The position numbers were made by a program, and so were the translations under genes. Positions 61,443-64,000 of a stretch of 64,000 bases of DNA are shown here, piece by piece; positions within the stretch are counted from its first letter, which is position 1, and each line of letters opens with the position of its first letter. Origin of the DNA: Burkholderiales bacterium PBB6 (GTDB taxonomy: Bacteria > Pseudomonadota > Gammaproteobacteria > Burkholderiales > Burkholderiaceae_C). The notes beneath the pieces were generated by a model. That model was not told the origin of the DNA. It made no database searches and saw only the letters and a list, made by a program, of their open reading frames with translations. The stretch covers positions 744,001-808,000 of the forward strand of contig NKIH01000001.1 of the NCBI GenBank assembly GCA_002255925.1, read 5' to 3'.

Positions 61443-62621
61443 TCAAGCCGGGTAGAGCGCACCCAGCACGCGGGGCCCGCGTGCGCCCGTCACCTCGGCC
61501 CGGTTGCCGGCATCGCGCTGGCAGAACGCACGGGCCAACCAGGCGAAGGCCACGGCCTCGACCTGCATGGCGGGCACGCCGGCCGAGTCGGTGGCCGCCA
61601 CGCGCCAACCCGGCAGCAGGGCCGCCAGGCGACGCATCAGGTGGCCATTCAAGGCGCCGCCACCGCACACCAGCAAGTCCCGGGTGCCGGGCAGGCAGTG
61701 CTGCGTCAGGGCGTCACAGGCAGCGCGGGCCGTGAATTCGGTCAGCGTGGCTTGCACGTCCGCCGGCGCCACATCGCCATGGCTGGCCAGGTGGCGGGAG
61801 AGCCACGCCACATTGAACAGGTCGCGGCCGGTGCTCTTGGGCGGGTCCTGGGCCAGGAAGGGCTCTGAAAGCAGCAGTTCGAGCAGAGCGACATGCATCG
61901 TGCCGCTGGCAGCCCAGGCGCCGCCACGGTCAAACGGCTGGCCCAGGTGCTGCTGGCACCAGTGGTCCATCAGGGCATTGGCCGGGCCGCAGTCAAAGCC
62001 GGTCACGCGGCCTGCAGCATCGCTGCGGGCGGGCAGCACGCTGAGGTTACCGATGCCGCCAAGGTTGAGCACCGCGCGCGGCGCATCAGCCAGGGCGAAC
62101 AACTCGGCGTGACAGGCCGGCACCAGGGGCGCGCCCTGACCGCCGGCGGCCACGTCGCGGCTGCGGAAATCGCAGACCACGTCGATGCCGCACAACTCCG
62201 CCAGCAGGGCGCCGTTGTTGAGCTGGCAGGTGTAGCCGGTGCCGTCGAATTCAGCCGGGCGGTGCCGCACGGTCTGGCCATGTGAGCCGACGGCGGTGAC
62301 TTCACGCGGCATGCAGCCGGTCTGGTCCAGCAACTGGTGCACCACCGAGGCCTGCAGGCGGGCCAGCGCGTTGGCCGCCAGCGCGCCCAGGTGCAGCTCG
62401 TTGTGGCCGGCCAGATTCAGGGCCAGCAGGGTCTGGCGCAGCTCTTCCGGCATCGGTGCGAAGACATGCGCCAGCGTTTGCAGCCGCGCGCCAGTGCCGC
62501 CTTGGCCGCGGAAACGTGCAATCACGCCGTCCACGCCGTCGGTCGACGTGCCCGACATCAGCCCGATGAAAAGCGGGTCGGTGCGGGCGGGGTTGGCGTG
62601 TGGCGTGCCGGGCAGCGGCAA
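61443..62621 (-). CDS. anmK: Anhydro-N-acetylmuramic acid kinase
   Basis: 392 residues. The ATP-binding start is GLMSGTSTDGVDGVIARF, with VGSHGQTVRHRP, VCDFRSRDVAAGGQGAPLVP, LNLGGIGNLSVLP and LVCGGGALNGHLMRRL following in the order of the AnmK family. It phosphorylates anhydroMurNAc while opening the 1,6-anhydro ring during cell-wall recycling. The M23 gene encoding a wall hydrolase lies 5 bases upstream, an operon. Confidence 0.95.
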   Translation of the reverse strand: MPLPGTPHANPARTDPLFIGLMSGTSTDGVDGVIARFRGQGGTGARLQTLAHVFAPMPEELRQTLLALNLAGHNELHLGALAANALARLQASVVHQLLDQTGCMPREVTAVGSHGQTVRHRPAEFDGTGYTCQLNNGALLAELCGIDVVCDFRSRDVAAGGQGAPLVPACHAELFALADAPRAVLNLGGIGNLSVLPARSDAAGRVTGFDCGPANALMDHWCQQHLGQPFDRGGAWAASGTMHVALLELLLSEPFLAQDPPKSTGRDLFNVAWLSRHLASHGDVAPADVQATLTEFTARAACDALTQHCLPGTRDLLVCGGGALNGHLMRRLAALLPGWRVAATDSAGVPAMQVEAVAFAWLARAFCQRDAGNRAEVTGARGPRVLGALYPA

Positions 62622-62626
62622 GTGGC

Positions 62627-64000
62627 TTACTCGATGCGCCGGCCGGGCTGGCCACTCAGATCGTCGGCCACATCCAGCTGGGTCTTCAGCTTCAAGGCTG
62701 CCTGCAGGAAGCGCGGACGCTGCTGCGGGTTCAGCGTGATGGTTTCAGACGCCTTGGCGATCACCATCGGGTCTTGATGGCGGCCAGCCACGCGGAATTC
62801 GAAGTGCAGGTGCGGGCCGGTGGCCCAGCCGGTGGCGCCCACTGCGCCAACACGCTGGCCCTGGTCGATGCGCTGGCCCTTGCGCACGTCGATGCGGCTC
62901 AGGTGGGCATACACGGTCAGGCGATCGCCGCTGTGGCGCACCTGCACGACATTGCCGTAGCCGTTCTGCTGGCCGGCGAAATCGACCACGCCGTCGCCAA
63001 CGCTGCGCACCGGCGTGCCGGTGGGTGCGCCGTAGTCCACGCCCAGGTGGGCGCGCCAGGTCTGGTGGATCGGGTGGAAGCGCATCGCGAAGCCGGACGT
63101 GACCCGCGAAAACTCCATCGGGCTGGCCAGGAAGCTGCGGCGCTTGCTCTGACCGTTGAAGTCGAAGTAGCCGCCCTTGCCCTCACCGAACCACGCGCCC
63201 TGGTAGGTCTTGCCGTTGTTGACGAACTCGGCCGCCAGCACCTTGCCGCTGCCCTGGTTCCAGTTGACCGGCTCGCCGTCAGCGGTGAGTGCTTCGTAGA
63301 CCACGGCAAAGGTGTCGCCCTTGCGCAGTTCACGGTGGAAGTCGATGTCGCCCGAGAACATCTCGGCCATCTGCACGGCCACGGCGTCGGGGATGCCGGC
63401 GTCGTCGGTGGCGGCAAACAGCGAGGAGCGGATCGTGCCGCTGGCCAGGCGCGAGGTTTTCTCCAGCGGTGCCAGCTCCAGCGATGCGTGCCATTGGCCA
63501 TCGGCCTGGCGCAGGCTCAGCCGCGTGAACTGCTGGATGTCTGAGGCGTCGCCATTGGCGGGGTAGCGGGCCTGCAGCGATTGCAGGCGGCCGTCGGCGC
63601 CCACGCTGACGGTGACCAGCTTGCCGGCGCGGCCTTCCAGCAGCCGGCGGGCGACGCTGTCATTGCGGATCCAGTTGGCCGCGGCCGTGTCTTGCACGCC
63701 CAGGCGGCGCAGCAGCGATTCGGCGCTGTCGCCCGGACGGGTCACGTCGTTGCGCTGCAGGGCCATGCGCAGGCCTGCCAGCGCTTCGAGCTGGCTGTCG
63801 ATGCTGCTGTGCGGTACGACGGCTTCCTCGATGACGCGCACCGGCAACTCGGCCGCGTCGGGCGCCATCGGCGCAATGCCGAAAGCCGCCACGCCGAAGC
63901 CAGCCAGGAGGGAGAGCACGGCCATCGAGATGCCGCGGCGGTGGGTGTGCAGACGGGTGCCCAGCGCTTGTGCGCGTTCGGGCAGGGTCTGCAGGAATTG
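62627..64000 (-). CDS. M23-family peptidoglycan endopeptidase (5' end outside window)
   Basis: At least 457 residues. The frame stays open to base 64000 (QFLQTLPERAQALGTRLHTH...), so the true start lies beyond the window; an internal ATG at 63925 begins the hydrophobic anchor (AVLSLLAGFGVAAFGIAP). The C-terminal LytM/M23 domain has the zinc ligands His and Asp in HLGVDYGAPTGTPVRSVGDG and His in GPHLHFEFRV, so it is catalytically complete. A long OapA/LysM-like region precedes it. It should cleave peptide cross-links to allow wall growth. Confidence 0.93.
   Translation of the reverse strand, partial: QFLQTLPERAQALGTRLHTHRRGISMAVLSLLAGFGVAAFGIAPMAPDAAELPVRVIEEAVVPHSSIDSQLEALAGLRMALQRNDVTRPGDSAESLLRRLGVQDTAAANWIRNDSVARRLLEGRAGKLVTVSVGADGRLQSLQARYPANGDASDIQQFTRLSLRQADGQWHASLELAPLEKTSRLASGTIRSSLFAATDDAGIPDAVAVQMAEMFSGDIDFHRELRKGDTFAVVYEALTADGEPVNWNQGSGKVLAAEFVNNGKTYQGAWFGEGKGGYFDFNGQSKRRSFLASPMEFSRVTSGFAMRFHPIHQTWRAHLGVDYGAPTGTPVRSVGDGVVDFAGQQNGYGNVVQVRHSGDRLTVYAHLSRIDVRKGQRIDQGQRVGAVGATGWATGPHLHFEFRVAGRHQDPMVIAKASETITLNPQQRPRFLQAALKLKTQLDVADDLSGQPGRRIE

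Overview
The window is GC-rich (strong G/C preference at third codon positions), densely coding DNA from what is most likely a betaproteobacterium of the order Burkholderiales. The evidence is the gene order rplM-rpsI, a DUF6776-type coiled-coil protein, a bactofilin, erpA, anmK and an M23 endopeptidase at the right end, together with many LysR, MarR and HxlR regulators, a CaiB/GcdH glutarate locus and DUF1302/DUF1329 proteins. I could not run a database search, so the genus is left open. I see no rRNA, tRNA, CRISPR, transposase or integrase, so this looks like chromosome. By eye, parts of the catabolic cluster (about 5985-6945 and 10560-12590) have more relaxed codon use than their neighbours.

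Layout. 1-2811: the start of an exported protein and a two-component system. 2825-20836: a LysR regulator divergent from about 17 kb of tightly packed plus-strand genes. These are an outer-membrane DUF1302 protein, a DUF1329 protein, a YCF48-like propeller and an MMPL/RND pump. They are followed by a Rieske oxygenase with its reductase, a tiny membrane peptide, a C-C-type alpha/beta hydrolase, a two-domain VOC (extradiol-type) protein, a Rieske ferredoxin, an FAD monooxygenase, an MFS transporter, a cyclase, a cupin, a fumarylacetoacetate-type hydrolase and a DenD-like dehydrogenase. Read together this is a complete-looking uptake and ring-degradation operon for a hydrophobic, probably aromatic compound that I cannot name.

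20867-32325: small regulated units: MarR/hydrolase/siderophore reductase, a second MarR, a diguanylate cyclase, YghU, a divergent HxlR/QorB pair, a LysR divergent from a ureohydrolase, a lipoprotein GDPD phosphodiesterase, a six-TM chemoreceptor and a Cys-rich peptide. 32442-38671: NfeD/SPFH, DUF2237, then an export-signal-bearing trio (Tat-type amine oxidase, cytochrome c, RidA) that looks like a periplasmic amine dehydrogenase relay, then a second chemoreceptor. 38715-42265: glutarate catabolism (LysR, GcdH, CoA-transferase). 42318-54608: M14 peptidase, glyoxalase, CaCA antiporter, GGDEF-EAL protein, cyanophycinase-like protein, di- and tri-haem cytochromes, ferredoxin, second CaiB protein and a Nudix-MBL fusion.

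54681-64000: housekeeping genes: htpG behind a near-perfect heat-shock promoter, srkA, a GNAT acetyltransferase, rplM-rpsI, DUF6776, bactofilin, erpA, anmK and an M23 peptidase that runs off the window. Many convergent gene ends share GC-rich hairpins, several with TTCG loops.
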